From DASVCZ01 sp036381335 (GTDB lineage: Bacteria; Patescibacteriota; Microgenomatia; UBA1400; PJMF01), in assembly GCA_036381335.1 (NCBI GenBank), contig DASVCZ010000049.1, positions 1 to 39,745 of the forward strand: DNA of 39,745 nucleotides. The letters are read 5' to 3'. Positions within the stretch are counted from its first letter, which is position 1; every line of letters starts with the position of its first letter. Position numbers and translations under genes: made by a program. The notes under the pieces are model-generated. The model saw only the letters and a program-made list of their open reading frames with translations, did not search any database and was not told where the DNA came from. Shown in pieces: positions 1 through 7,703 of this stretch.

Positions 1-49
1 GAGTAGCATTAATAAGTGTCAATGAAATGAAAGGAAGAGAGTAGGTCAT
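1..49 (-). CDS. possible 5' end of next operon gene (partial)
   Basis: An ATG on the minus strand at 49-47 follows the TGA stop (54-52) of the HPr-kinase-like gene by two bases, and the frame stays open to the window edge, reading MTYSLPFISLTLINAT. Tight spacing on the same strand is the pattern of the whole cluster, so a further operon gene is plausible. The Pro-Phe-Ile-Ser beta-strand start resembles the beginning of many GT2 glycosyltransferases, but sixteen residues cannot establish a family. No Shine-Dalgarno sequence is visible; translation would depend on coupling. Confidence 0.4.
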   Translation of the reverse strand, partial: MTYSLPFISLTLINAT

Positions 50-51
50 GG

Positions 52-1029
52 TCATAACGGAGGTAGCTCCTGAGAACCAAAGGGTCCTAGGGTAAGCACA
101 TAGGTGGGTACAGATGGATATTTTGATGATGATGAGAATCCTGGCTGCCAATAACTGATAGGTGCAGCGGAAATTGCTTCCCCTTCCAATATTTGGTAGT
201 GTTCCAGCATCTGCCAGAATTCTTGAGCACTCATTCTTTTTTTATGCCCAATTGAACCGCGCTGTGTCCAAGCGATGGCTTTAACTGGAGCGCGATGAAG
301 GGGGCTTTTCTTAAGAGGTGCGATGACTTTCTTCCCAAAGCCATACTCAGTTTGCGATGTGAGTTGAAGATGGGTTAAGGATTGCTGATCTAATCTAACG
401 ACATCGGGTGAGTAGTATGCATTCTTAGTGTCAAGTAAGAGATAGTTGTCGCCGAAATAACTGAAGCTTTGGTTTGAAATGTACTTGCTTGCCAAAGTAC
501 TCTTCCCTACTCCATTTAAGCCAGCCAAAACTACTACTCGACCCTCTTTTTCGACAGCCGCTGCATGAAGGCAGATCAATTTCTTTTCTTGAACTAGCAA
601 CCAAAGTAGACTTTGTTCAATATATTTTTTGATTAACACTTGAAACAATTGTCGTCTCAAAAAAGAAAAGCCAAAAGCAGCTAATGTAAATAGGAGTGAT
701 TCCTGATAATAAAGCGTGATTTGAGTGCAAGTGAGGGAAGTGGATGAGGCAAAATCAAAATCAATAGTAGTGGTAGTGGTTAAGTAGGAATGGGTTATTC
801 TTAAGGTAGTTGATGAACGTTGTGCCATACTACTTAAAATAACTATGTCACTGAGAGGTGGAGGGGAACTTGTCACCCATTTAATCTGGCATTCTCCGGC
901 TACTAAGGGGTAGGTAGCATCAGCTTTAAATTGAGAAAACTTTTGGTCGATGAGGTGTTGAAAAAAATTTGAATCAGTGTGGACGTCCACTTTTTTGCCG
1001 TAGTGAAAAAAATGATACTTATTTTTCAT
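52..1029 (-). CDS. HPr kinase-like P-loop protein
   Basis: A 325-residue soluble protein. Residues 170-178 form a Walker A loop (GLNGVGKST) right after LHAAAV (154-159) and a run of hydrophobic beta-strand residues. Around 191-200 an FGDN-LLLD stretch resembles the Walker B or Asp-Asp segment of the HPr kinase/PEP-carboxykinase-like fold. The LHA(A/S)AV-x-GxxGxGKST arrangement is typical of 'HprK-related' kinases found next to peptide-modification and capsule genes, not of true HPr kinase, and the N-terminal 140 residues match nothing I recognise. It starts with 11 bases overlapping the upstream GT4 gene and is the last complete gene of the left minus-strand string. The substrate is unknown; an ATP-dependent small-molecule or protein kinase acting on a glycan precursor is a guess. 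Confidence 0.72.
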   Translation of the reverse strand: MKNKYHFFHYGKKVDVHTDSNFFQHLIDQKFSQFKADATYPLVAGECQIKWVTSSPPPLSDIVILSSMAQRSSTTLRITHSYLTTTTTIDFDFASSTSLTCTQITLYYQESLLFTLAAFGFSFLRRQLFQVLIKKYIEQSLLWLLVQEKKLICLHAAAVEKEGRVVVLAGLNGVGKSTLASKYISNQSFSYFGDNYLLLDTKNAYYSPDVVRLDQQSLTHLQLTSQTEYGFGKKVIAPLKKSPLHRAPVKAIAWTQRGSIGHKKRMSAQEFWQMLEHYQILEGEAISAAPISYWQPGFSSSSKYPSVPTYVLTLGPFGSQELPPL

Positions 1030-2161
1030 AAAGCGAGCTTATTCTCTGAGCCATGTGTTCAATCGAGTATTTTTGTGCCACTAGTTGCTTGGCATTTTTA
1101 CTGTACAATTTTAAACTGGCTTTGTCAGCTAGAAGTTGAGGGATAGCTTGAGTGAGTTCTGCTGCCAGGTTGTTGATCGACACTATTTTCCCCACATGAT
1201 ATGTCTTTACATCTGGGAAATGACATCCGTCAGTGATCAAGACTGGCAGACCCTCAGCTAAGGCTTCCAAAATGCTGATAGAAAAGCCTTCATTATAAGA
1301 AGGATAGACAAAAATATCAGCTAATTGATATAGTTCCTTTTTTTGCGCTGGATTAACTAACCCAAGGAGCTTGACCTTATTTGCTAGTTGGTGGTCCTCG
1401 ATATAACGAATCATCCTTTCCTTGATTCCGTCATCAGGTCCTGCAATTAATAATAGGCAAGGGGTCTTGATTTCTTTTATAGCTTGAAGGAGTTCCATCA
1501 GTCCCTTTTGAGGATGAAGCCGCCCAATGTAAAGTAATGTAGGTTGATTGGTCTGCTCCACCGTTTGGAACTGGTGAGTTGGCTGAACTTGGTTGGCAAT
1601 CACGCCATTTGGAACCACACTCACTTGGGCAAACCCATTGGCTCTCAGTTCATCAGCTTCAGCTTGGCTGGTAGCAACGATAGTAGTTGCCCCTGTTAAA
1701 ACAGGCTTAACGAGTAACGTGAAGAGTAACCATTTGATGAAAGATTTGTGTTCTAATCTGGTGGTGTTGAGGACACCATGGGGTGAAATAAAGTACTTAT
1801 GACGGAAAATCCTGGCTACAAGGGCAGTTATCAACTGAGGTAACACAAACACATCGTGAATATGAACGATATCAAATGTATGGCGATGTTTCCAGTACTC
1901 ACCAATAAGTGCAAAGTGAGTAAAAAGTCTCTGATTGTATGCTAAGCTATTCCAGATATTTTTAAAGTACAGTACCTTAGGATTGGTTGCTGTTACTAGC
2001 TGAGATGGAATCAGCCGTTGGTGTTTATTGAATGAGTCAGAAGTATAAATAGTAACCTGATGATGTTTGGCTAACTCTTGTGACAGTTGCCAGACTACTT
2101 TAGCTGGCCCACCATATGCTAACGCCGGGTAAAGATATGGGCAGAGCTGCAGGATCTTCAT
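1019..2161 (-). CDS. GT4-family glycosyltransferase
   Basis: A 380-residue GT-B fold retaining glycosyltransferase of family GT4. The N-terminal Rossmann half starts MKILQLCPYL and has the glycine-rich GGPAKVV acceptor-side loop at 17-23. A PHG motif lies at 127-129. The C-terminal donor half carries GRLHPQKG (213-220) and the E-x7-E motif with Glu291 and Glu299, inside YNEGFSISILEAL. Such enzymes add hexoses from nucleotide sugars to lipid-linked glycans on the cytoplasmic face. The ATG overlaps the stop of the upstream methyltransferase gene by 4 bases (ATGA), indicating translational coupling. No membrane segment is evident. Donor and acceptor cannot be read from sequence. Confidence 0.9.
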   Translation of the reverse strand: MKILQLCPYLYPALAYGGPAKVVWQLSQELAKHHQVTIYTSDSFNKHQRLIPSQLVTATNPKVLYFKNIWNSLAYNQRLFTHFALIGEYWKHRHTFDIVHIHDVFVLPQLITALVARIFRHKYFISPHGVLNTTRLEHKSFIKWLLFTLLVKPVLTGATTIVATSQAEADELRANGFAQVSVVPNGVIANQVQPTHQFQTVEQTNQPTLLYIGRLHPQKGLMELLQAIKEIKTPCLLLIAGPDDGIKERMIRYIEDHQLANKVKLLGLVNPAQKKELYQLADIFVYPSYNEGFSISILEALAEGLPVLITDGCHFPDVKTYHVGKIVSINNLAAELTQAIPQLLADKASLKLYSKNAKQLVAQKYSIEHMAQRISSLYEK

Positions 2162-3018
2162 GATTGTTTTGAGATAACTCCTAGGTACCGAATTGGTGGC
2201 AAGAAAGTAAGACGATTAAACCATACAAAGAAGGTTGGGTGTAGTATGAATAACTCTGGCACACGACCAAAAGGAATTAATTCTAAAGTGGGGAAAAAAT
2301 GTTGAAGTATTTTTAAGTGAGTCCAAGTGTACTCAAAAATGTGTGAGTCAGGGTAATACCACTTGCGATAGTGGACGTCAAAGAATATTTTTCCATTGGT
2401 GGATAAGGCTGCTTTTAGTTGGCGTAGAGTGAAGATATCCCACTTTGGGCCGTAGTAAATAAAACTGTCGGTACTCAGACAAAAATCTAGAACTTTCGGT
2501 TTAAAAGGTAGTCGCAAATAATCAGCTCTAATAAAAACACAATTATGAATTTTCATTTTATTCGCCTTTTTCTGTGCATAACGGAGTGATTCAATGCTAA
2601 TATCACAGTGAAAAACCAAGTTGAAATCTGTGGTGAGTGATCGTGAGTACGTTCCTGCTCCTCCAGATATATCAACAGCTACTTGCCGGTTGTCAGGAAG
2701 CAACTGCCGCAGTAATTGATACTCAGCATCAATGAAAGCTCGATAGGCTGAGCTATGTGTTTCGGCGTTAAAAGCTGTTGGTTGTGACCATTGACTATTG
2801 GCTGGTATCAGAAACTGTTGGCAATAATAGGCATACGCTTTGGTTGAAAAAGGACAAGTAATAGGTAAAGGTTTTAAAGGTAGCAAGTCAACAAAGTTCT
2901 CTTCAAAGTAAATCTTTCGTTTGCAGTTGGAGCAAACCACGATCTGTCTTTTACTGTTAAGTTGGTTATGACAATCAGGGCAGTTAAAGTAGGTTGTAAT
3001 GATCTGCTTAATCTTCAT
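2158..3018 (-). CDS. SAM-dependent methyltransferase with N-terminal zinc ribbon
   Basis: A 286-residue class I methyltransferase. Cys13, Cys16, Cys29 and Cys32 form a Trm112-like zinc ribbon at the N-terminus. SAM motif I is VAVDISGGAG at about 113-122, followed by the acidic strand end FHCDIS (Asp140) and a motif IV-like LDFCLSTDSFIYYG stretch. This architecture is common among methyltransferases in polysaccharide clusters and among Trm112-fused tailoring enzymes. It overlaps the upstream deacetylase by 11 bases and the downstream GT4 by 4. Here it probably O- or N-methylates a sugar or glycan intermediate; this is inferred from context only. Confidence 0.85.
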   Translation of the reverse strand: MKIKQIITTYFNCPDCHNQLNSKRQIVVCSNCKRKIYFEENFVDLLPLKPLPITCPFSTKAYAYYCQQFLIPANSQWSQPTAFNAETHSSAYRAFIDAEYQLLRQLLPDNRQVAVDISGGAGTYSRSLTTDFNLVFHCDISIESLRYAQKKANKMKIHNCVFIRADYLRLPFKPKVLDFCLSTDSFIYYGPKWDIFTLRQLKAALSTNGKIFFDVHYRKWYYPDSHIFEYTWTHLKILQHFFPTLELIPFGRVPELFILHPTFFVWFNRLTFLPPIRYLGVISKQS

Positions 3019-3676
3019 GTTTAGAAAAGTGCTCTAGCACACTTGTTAATGGTTGCCAAAGGTCATACTGTTCTAATTCCCAACTATGACCCCAGATATG
3101 AAAAGTATTGCTTTCTATCCGCTTCGCAAAAGCTTGGGTGCTGTAGGTTAAAGATCCAAGGTGCTGAAACGGAAGAGCAGTGAGTGAAGATCTGTCCCGC
3201 TGTTTAATGCAATGTGCTGCTCTCACCCATGGCGGATGGGGATAAAAATGCCAATTAGGATGGCGAGCAAAAGAATTGAAGCCAGTGTGTACTGCAGCTA
3301 TTCGAGCAGTTCGAGCATCGTGAAATCCTAATTCTCTTACAAGTTGCTGATGTTCAAGGGTAAAGTGTCCTCTTGGGTAGCAGAAACTGGTGACCGAGCG
3401 GCCAATGATTTGTTCTAGGGCATCTTTGCCTGTTTTAATTTCCAGATGAGCTTGAGGTAAAGGGACAGTGGTTAAGTCGACATGGTGATATGTATGGCCG
3501 CCAATATCAAAGTACTGTGATAACCATCTGATATGGTTAGGTCGAAGTATAGGTTTGCCTTCTCGATTTCGAAGTGGAATATAAAAGATGGCCGGAATAT
3601 TAAATCTCAACAGAATGGTAGCTAGCTTAATATCGAGAGGATGTCCGTCGTCCCAACTGGTAATACATTTTTTCAT
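3008..3676 (-). CDS. polysaccharide deacetylase (NodB/CE4-like)
   Basis: From the ATG at 3676 this is a 222-residue protein with the NodB homology motifs: Asp9-Asp10 in TSWDDG (motif 1, catalytic base and metal ligand), His61 and His65 in HTYHH (motif 2, metal ligands), FCYPRGHF at 98-105 (motif 3) and a late IWGHSWEL His (motif 5). CE4 enzymes remove N-acetyl groups from amino sugars. No signal peptide is seen, so it may act on a cytoplasmic lipid-linked intermediate, as PIG-L-like enzymes do, although CE4 members are usually extracytoplasmic. A TTG 12 bases upstream is an alternative start. The coding overlap with the upstream GT4 gene is 50 bases, long for this window, but motif 1 lies so near the N-terminus that most of the overlap must be real. 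Confidence 0.87.
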   Translation of the reverse strand: MKKCITSWDDGHPLDIKLATILLRFNIPAIFYIPLRNREGKPILRPNHIRWLSQYFDIGGHTYHHVDLTTVPLPQAHLEIKTGKDALEQIIGRSVTSFCYPRGHFTLEHQQLVRELGFHDARTARIAAVHTGFNSFARHPNWHFYPHPPWVRAAHCIKQRDRSSLTALPFQHLGSLTYSTQAFAKRIESNTFHIWGHSWELEQYDLWQPLTSVLEHFSKHED

Positions 3677-4841
3677 ATCGCAGAGCAAGTATACTTGGTG
3701 AGTACATTGATTGATACCAACGCTTAGCCTGTTTACCCATTTGACGATAGACTTTTGGTCTCAAGATGGTGGCTAGAGCATCTGCCACGCTAGGCGTGTC
3801 CCTGGTTGTGAGAAAAGCCCCTCGAGTTTGAAACAAACTGTTAACATTACATTCTTGAGTACACAAACTGGGTACACCAGCACTGGCAGCTTCTACCACT
3901 ACTGTAGGAAAACCTTCAGATTTGGAAAGTAGGCATAAACAGATTGCATCTCGAATTAAAGCTGCTTTTGAGCGTCCAGTCACTGTGCCAGTAAAGTGAA
4001 TGCGCGAAGAAATAGATGAGGCTACTCGTTTGAGTTCTAAGACCGATTGCAGGCCTGCATCAGGGCCAGCCAGTAAAAGATGTGTTGTTTTGTCTTTAGT
4101 AGCATTTACAAAAAAGATGAATCCGTCTACCAACTCTTCCACACCTTTAAGTGAATAAAGACGACCTAAAAAGATAATACATCGACTCCTGGGAGACAGG
4201 TGTAGTTTTTTCTTCCAACTGATTGAAGTTGGAGAGATGGCTGGGACTAGATTGGGCAACCAGATAACGATGCCGCGAGGAAGAAGCTTTTTTATATTTA
4301 TTTTTTCAGGTTCAGAGATAGCATGAATGCCGTTAGCAGCCTGAGACAACCAGCCAATTCCTAGGTGATAGTAAAGTTTTTTAAGCAGGACCTTCCCTCT
4401 AGCTGGAGAAAAATCAAATGAGCCGTGTGGAGTAATAAAAAATGGTATGTGATACCACTTGCAGAGTAAACCAATGACTATATAAGTGAGAACGTAGTAG
4501 TCTTGAAAGTGGACGATGTCAAATTGAGAGTGATGTAGCCAAAACCACCATATTTGTTCCCACGAAAAAAAGAGACGAAATCTCCAGGCCAACAGTGGCA
4601 ATAACGTTGGAACTACCACTATTTTAAATGGATATAGCTTTGGTACCTGAAACAAACTTTTCCCCCCTTCACTCAGGTTGGTGGCCAAAACCGTGACATG
4701 GTGTTTTCGAGTAACCATTTCTTTAGCTAAGGCAAGAGTGGTACTCACAGGCCCACCAAAACTGGGATCGAGATAAGGGAGAATGTATAAAAGCCTCAAT
4801 TGCAAGCGACTTTTAAGCATGTATTTTGGGAGGTTGTACAT
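3627..4841 (-). CDS. GT4-family glycosyltransferase
   Basis: A GT-B glycosyltransferase of 404 residues. The acceptor-side glycine loop GGPVSTT is at 29-35, FITPHGSF near 135-142, GRLYSLKG at 226-233, and the E-x7-E pair Glu309/Glu317 lies in SEGFPTVVVEAAS. Met8 (4820) is an alternative start that would give a tidier N-terminus; the first ATG (4841) sits 14 bases after the stop of the reductase gene. A hydrophobic, aromatic stretch around 78-102 suggests monotopic membrane association. Its order with the deacetylase and methyltransferase downstream suggests that one sugar is added, then deacetylated and methylated. Confidence 0.88.
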   Translation of the reverse strand: MYNLPKYMLKSRLQLRLLYILPYLDPSFGGPVSTTLALAKEMVTRKHHVTVLATNLSEGGKSLFQVPKLYPFKIVVVPTLLPLLAWRFRLFFSWEQIWWFWLHHSQFDIVHFQDYYVLTYIVIGLLCKWYHIPFFITPHGSFDFSPARGKVLLKKLYYHLGIGWLSQAANGIHAISEPEKINIKKLLPRGIVIWLPNLVPAISPTSISWKKKLHLSPRSRCIIFLGRLYSLKGVEELVDGFIFFVNATKDKTTHLLLAGPDAGLQSVLELKRVASSISSRIHFTGTVTGRSKAALIRDAICLCLLSKSEGFPTVVVEAASAGVPSLCTQECNVNSLFQTRGAFLTTRDTPSVADALATILRPKVYRQMGKQAKRWYQSMYSPSILALRYEKMYYQLGRRTSSRY

Positions 4842-4855
4842 AGACCAACTAAAAC

Positions 4856-5806
4856 CTACGAAGAATATTGTGAAACACTCTGACGATACCAGTCAATAGT
4901 CTTTTGCAAACCTTCTTCAAAAGTAACTTTCGACTCGAATCCAAACTCATTTTTGGCTCTGCTTACATCGAGCTTGCGACGTGGTTGCCCATCTGGTTTG
5001 GATGTGTCAAAGACAATGGTGCCTTGATAGCCAACAATCTTTTTAATGGTATCAGCTAGATCTGCAATTGATATTTCAAAGCTGGAGCCTAAATTAACTG
5101 GTTCAGCTCCATTGTATTTTTCGGCAGCTAGTATGATGCCTCTGGCAGCATCTTCCACAAAGAGAAATTCACGAGTTGGCTTACCAGTTCCCCACACAAT
5201 AACTTCTGAGTCATGATTGGCTTTAGCTTCAACAAACTTCTTGATCAGCGCGGGGATAACGTGGGATGAATCAGGGTTAAAGTTGTCTCGAGGACCATAG
5301 AGATTCACGGGCAGTAAATAAATGGTATTGAAGCCATACTGTTGTCGATACGCCTGTCCTTGGACCAACATCATCTTTTTAGCGAGCCCATAGGGAGCAT
5401 TCGTTTCTTCGGGATAACCGTTCCACAAGTCATCTTCTTTAAAAGGAACTGGTGTATGTTTGGGGTAGGCACAAATAGTGCCAATGGCTACAAATTTTTC
5501 CACTTCAGCTTTCCTGGCCTCTTCGATTAAGTGGACACCCATAAGCAAATTGTCATAAAAAAGAGTGCCGGGGAATTCTTGGTTATAACCAATGCCGCCA
5601 ACGTTAGCAGCCAGGTGAATAACTACATCTGCTCCTTCTACCACTTGAGCACATGCCTGAGGTTGACGTAGGTCATACTCCGTAGAACGAGGAATAATGA
5701 TTTCTTGGGGCTTAAGTGTTTTTAACAGACCTACGATGTGTGAACCTAAAAAACCGGCTCCGCCGGTCACTACTACTCGTTTTCCCTGCCAAAATGCTTT
5801 ATCCAT
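4856..5806 (-). CDS. fcl: GDP-L-fucose synthase-like epimerase/reductase
   Basis: A 316-residue short-chain dehydrogenase/reductase of the extended type. The nucleotide-binding motif TGGAGFLG spans 14-21 (Gly15, Gly18, Gly21). Catalytic Tyr139 and Lys143 form YxxxK in PYGLAKK. Thr110-x-Cys112 in GTICAYP and His182 in SSHVIPAL match the Ser-x-Cys and His that distinguish GDP-4-keto-6-deoxymannose 3,5-epimerase-4-reductase (Fcl/WcaG) from simple epimerases. The product would be GDP-L-fucose or a related 6-deoxyhexose for the neighbouring GTs. Its partner GDP-mannose 4,6-dehydratase (Gmd) is not in the window. A TATTAT box 7 bases before the ATG could be an internal leaderless promoter. Confidence 0.88.
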   Translation of the reverse strand: MDKAFWQGKRVVVTGGAGFLGSHIVGLLKTLKPQEIIIPRSTEYDLRQPQACAQVVEGADVVIHLAANVGGIGYNQEFPGTLFYDNLLMGVHLIEEARKAEVEKFVAIGTICAYPKHTPVPFKEDDLWNGYPEETNAPYGLAKKMMLVQGQAYRQQYGFNTIYLLPVNLYGPRDNFNPDSSHVIPALIKKFVEAKANHDSEVIVWGTGKPTREFLFVEDAARGIILAAEKYNGAEPVNLGSSFEISIADLADTIKKIVGYQGTIVFDTSKPDGQPRRKLDVSRAKNEFGFESKVTFEEGLQKTIDWYRQSVSQYSS

Positions 5807-5813
5807 AAAAAGT

Positions 5814-5819
5814 ATAATA
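5814..5819 (-). promoter_or_regulatory. candidate -10 box (TATTAT) before fcl-like gene
   Basis: TATTAT on the minus strand lies 7 bases before the ATG at 5806, within the 15-base gap after the upstream GT2 gene. The spacing is one base longer than in the window's clearest leaderless starts. No -35 box is convincing. Confidence 0.35.
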
Positions 5820-5821
5820 CC

Positions 5822-6631
5822 TTATTCTGTAGATTTAAGCCACTTATATGCGGTAACAATCAAGAATGAATGAAGTCGATGAAGAGTCAACAATATAGGA
5901 TTAGAGGTGTACTTTTGAGCAATGTGAAACTCTTCGGTAAACTGTTTAATGAACTGGCTGCCCCCCTTAGATTGAGTGTGAATTCGAAAAGCTGCTAGTG
6001 ACTGTTGAAGAAGGAGTGGTCGACCGCATACTTGGTAAAGTCTAAGCCAATACTGATAATCCATAACGTACTGCAAGTTAACATTAAACGGGCCTGTTTT
6101 TTCAACTGCAGTCCAACGGATGAAGGTGGCGGGTTGGGGAATAGGATTAAGAACAAGGAGTGTTCGCCACGATAAAAGAGCTCTCCATAGCTGCTTGTAA
6201 AACCGAATACTCTTATGGATTTCTTGGCCGCTTTCATCTACGATTACGGCATCCCCCACCAGCCATTGCTGATGTGGATGGTTGGTAAATGCCTGACAGA
6301 CGTTAGCTAAAGCATCTGGCAAATAATAATCATCCGAGTTCAGATAAGCAAAAATGAGGTTCCTCTTTCTGAGCTTTTTACTTTGTTGCTGAAAGTAAGC
6401 AATTCCTTGATTAATAGCATCTGTTTGGCCGTCATCTGGTTGAGACACCCACTCGATGCTGGAGCCATAAGATTTTAGAATTTCGAGAGTCCCATCAGTA
6501 GATTTGCCATCTCTCACCAGTACCGATAGACTAAAGTCCCCTTTTTGGCTGACTAAGGAAGAGAGGGTGTGTGAAATAAACTGGGCCTGATTGTAAGACG
6601 GTACTACAATGCAGAAGTGAAAGCGAGGCAT
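5822..6631 (-). CDS. GT2-family glycosyltransferase
   Basis: A 269-residue GT-A inverting glycosyltransferase. It opens with the family beta-strand CIVVPSYNQ (7-15), has RDGKSTDGT at 40-48 for nucleotide binding, and LNSDDYY (97-103) as the DxD-type metal motif. The form 'VRDGKSTDGT ... DDGQTDAINQG' is characteristic of the GT2 subgroup that includes WcaA-like colanic-acid and rhamnosyl transferases. A hydrophobic segment near the C-terminus may peripherally bind the membrane. It follows the DPM1-like gene by 6 bases. Donor sugar not predictable. Confidence 0.88.
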   Translation of the reverse strand: MPRFHFCIVVPSYNQAQFISHTLSSLVSQKGDFSLSVLVRDGKSTDGTLEILKSYGSSIEWVSQPDDGQTDAINQGIAYFQQQSKKLRKRNLIFAYLNSDDYYLPDALANVCQAFTNHPHQQWLVGDAVIVDESGQEIHKSIRFYKQLWRALLSWRTLLVLNPIPQPATFIRWTAVEKTGPFNVNLQYVMDYQYWLRLYQVCGRPLLLQQSLAAFRIHTQSKGGSQFIKQFTEEFHIAQKYTSNPILLTLHRLHSFLIVTAYKWLKSTE

Positions 6632-6637
6632 ATCAAA

Positions 6638-7390
6638 TTATAATCCGAGTTGGAGTTTCACATAAGGCAGAAACCGAAGTTTGACTCCCCACTTGATAAT
6701 CACCCAGACTGCTCGAAAAAAATCCTTCAGTCCAATTTTTTTACCCTCTTCGTAGGTTCGACCATGATAAGAAATACCCACTTCATACATGCGAATTTTA
6801 AGTGCAGCTACTTTAGCCGTGATTTCTGGCTCAATACCAAAGCTGTTCTCAGTAATGACTATTTGATTTAAAATTTCTTTTTTAAAAGCTTTGTAACCAG
6901 TCTCCATGTCTGTGAGATTAAGATTTGTAAATAGGTTAGATAAGAACGTTAGAAGTAGATTTCCCAGATAGTGAACAAAGTAGACTACCCGATGTGGCTT
7001 AGAACCTACAAAGCGGGATCCATAGACAACGTCGGCTCTCTTTTCCAGAATGGGAGAAATAATTGTCTCATACTCGCGCGGGTCATATTCTAGATCAGCA
7101 TCCTGAATGATAATAATTTCTCCTTTGGCGGCTGCAAAGCCAGCTTTAAGTGCTGCACCTTTGCCTCCATTTTTAGATTTGATGATTAAAGTATCAATTA
7201 ACAATTTGTGTTTTTTCAACAGCTGAGATGTGCCATCGGTAGATCCGTCGTCTACAACTATAATCTCTTTGTTTCTGACACTCGATTTTTTGATAGCTTT
7301 TATGACTGTTAAAATTGTTTCAGCTTCGTTATATACTGGCATCACCACGGACAGTAACGGTTTTTTATTTAGTCTTTTTTTCATGGTCAT
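6638..7390 (-). CDS. DPM1-like GT2 (polyprenyl-phosphate hexose synthase)
   Basis: A 250-residue GT2 enzyme resembling dolichyl-phosphate mannose or glucose synthases. LLSVVMPVYNE (12-22) and IIVVDDGSTDGT (43-54) form the nucleotide-binding part, GGKGAALKAGF (75-85) is the DPM1-type loop, and Asp97-x-Asp99 in IIQDADLEYDP is the metal site. An MEGTGYKAF-like segment (METGYKAFK here) follows, as in DPM1. No C-terminal membrane helices are present, so it is the short form. It would transfer a hexose from a nucleotide sugar to polyprenyl phosphate, supplying the GT-C enzymes. The ATG lies inside the end of the DUF2304 gene (26-base overlap; 20 if Met3 is used). Confidence 0.88.
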   Translation of the reverse strand: MTMKKRLNKKPLLSVVMPVYNEAETILTVIKAIKKSSVRNKEIIVVDDGSTDGTSQLLKKHKLLIDTLIIKSKNGGKGAALKAGFAAAKGEIIIIQDADLEYDPREYETIISPILEKRADVVYGSRFVGSKPHRVVYFVHYLGNLLLTFLSNLFTNLNLTDMETGYKAFKKEILNQIVITENSFGIEPEITAKVAALKIRMYEVGISYHGRTYEEGKKIGLKDFFRAVWVIIKWGVKLRFLPYVKLQLGL

Positions 7391-7703
7391 TCAAAGCAAT
7401 CTGTCGGACCAACTGTTCCAACTTGCGTGTATTTTCTTTCTGGGCAAAGTAACTAGTAATAATCACAAAGGTTAAGACCATCAGCGCCAGTACCACCAGT
7501 AAGTCAAAAACTCGAGAAAAGCGGAGCACACCGGCAATTCCTTGGAGCAAAAATGGAAAAATACTAATAACCATAAATGAAATCCAAGTGGTATACCAAA
7601 AATTAGTTTCTAAAACGGTCAATGTTTTCTTCTTTGATTGGATGCTAACCACATACATCATAAACAAGGCAAATAGGACAGATATAACCTGAAAAATACT
7701 CAT
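7365..7703 (-). CDS. DUF2304 family small membrane protein
   Basis: From the ATG at 7703 this is a 112-residue protein with three likely membrane helices (about 2-20, 37-56, 66-85) and a charged, probably coiled-coil tail (86-112). The start is set by a GGAGG Shine-Dalgarno 8 bases upstream and an ATGA overlap with the preceding GT2 gene; a TTG 15 bases earlier is less likely. DUF2304 proteins are small membrane proteins typically encoded next to DPM1-like GT2 genes, and here it is flanked by two of them. By analogy with eukaryotic DPM3/DPM2 it may tether the soluble GT2 enzymes to the membrane; this is inference. Confidence 0.82.
   Translation of the reverse strand: MSIFQVISVLFALFMMYVVSIQSKKKTLTVLETNFWYTTWISFMVISIFPFLLQGIAGVLRFSRVFDLLVVLALMVLTFVIITSYFAQKENTRKLEQLVRQIALNDHEKKTK

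Noticed and set aside
1593..1802. Plus-strand open frame opposite the GT4 gene
   Set aside because: It is a shadow frame antisense to a well-supported GT4 gene, with no promoter or family motif.
5995..6237. 80-codon same-strand frame inside the GT2 gene
   Set aside because: It is out of frame within an intact GT2 gene; no frameshift is needed to explain the GT2 protein.
6637..6642. TATAAT 5 bases before the GT2 start at 6631 as an internal promoter
   Set aside because: It is formed by the last codons and TAA stop of the upstream gene, and spacing differs from the 6-base set; chance cannot be excluded.
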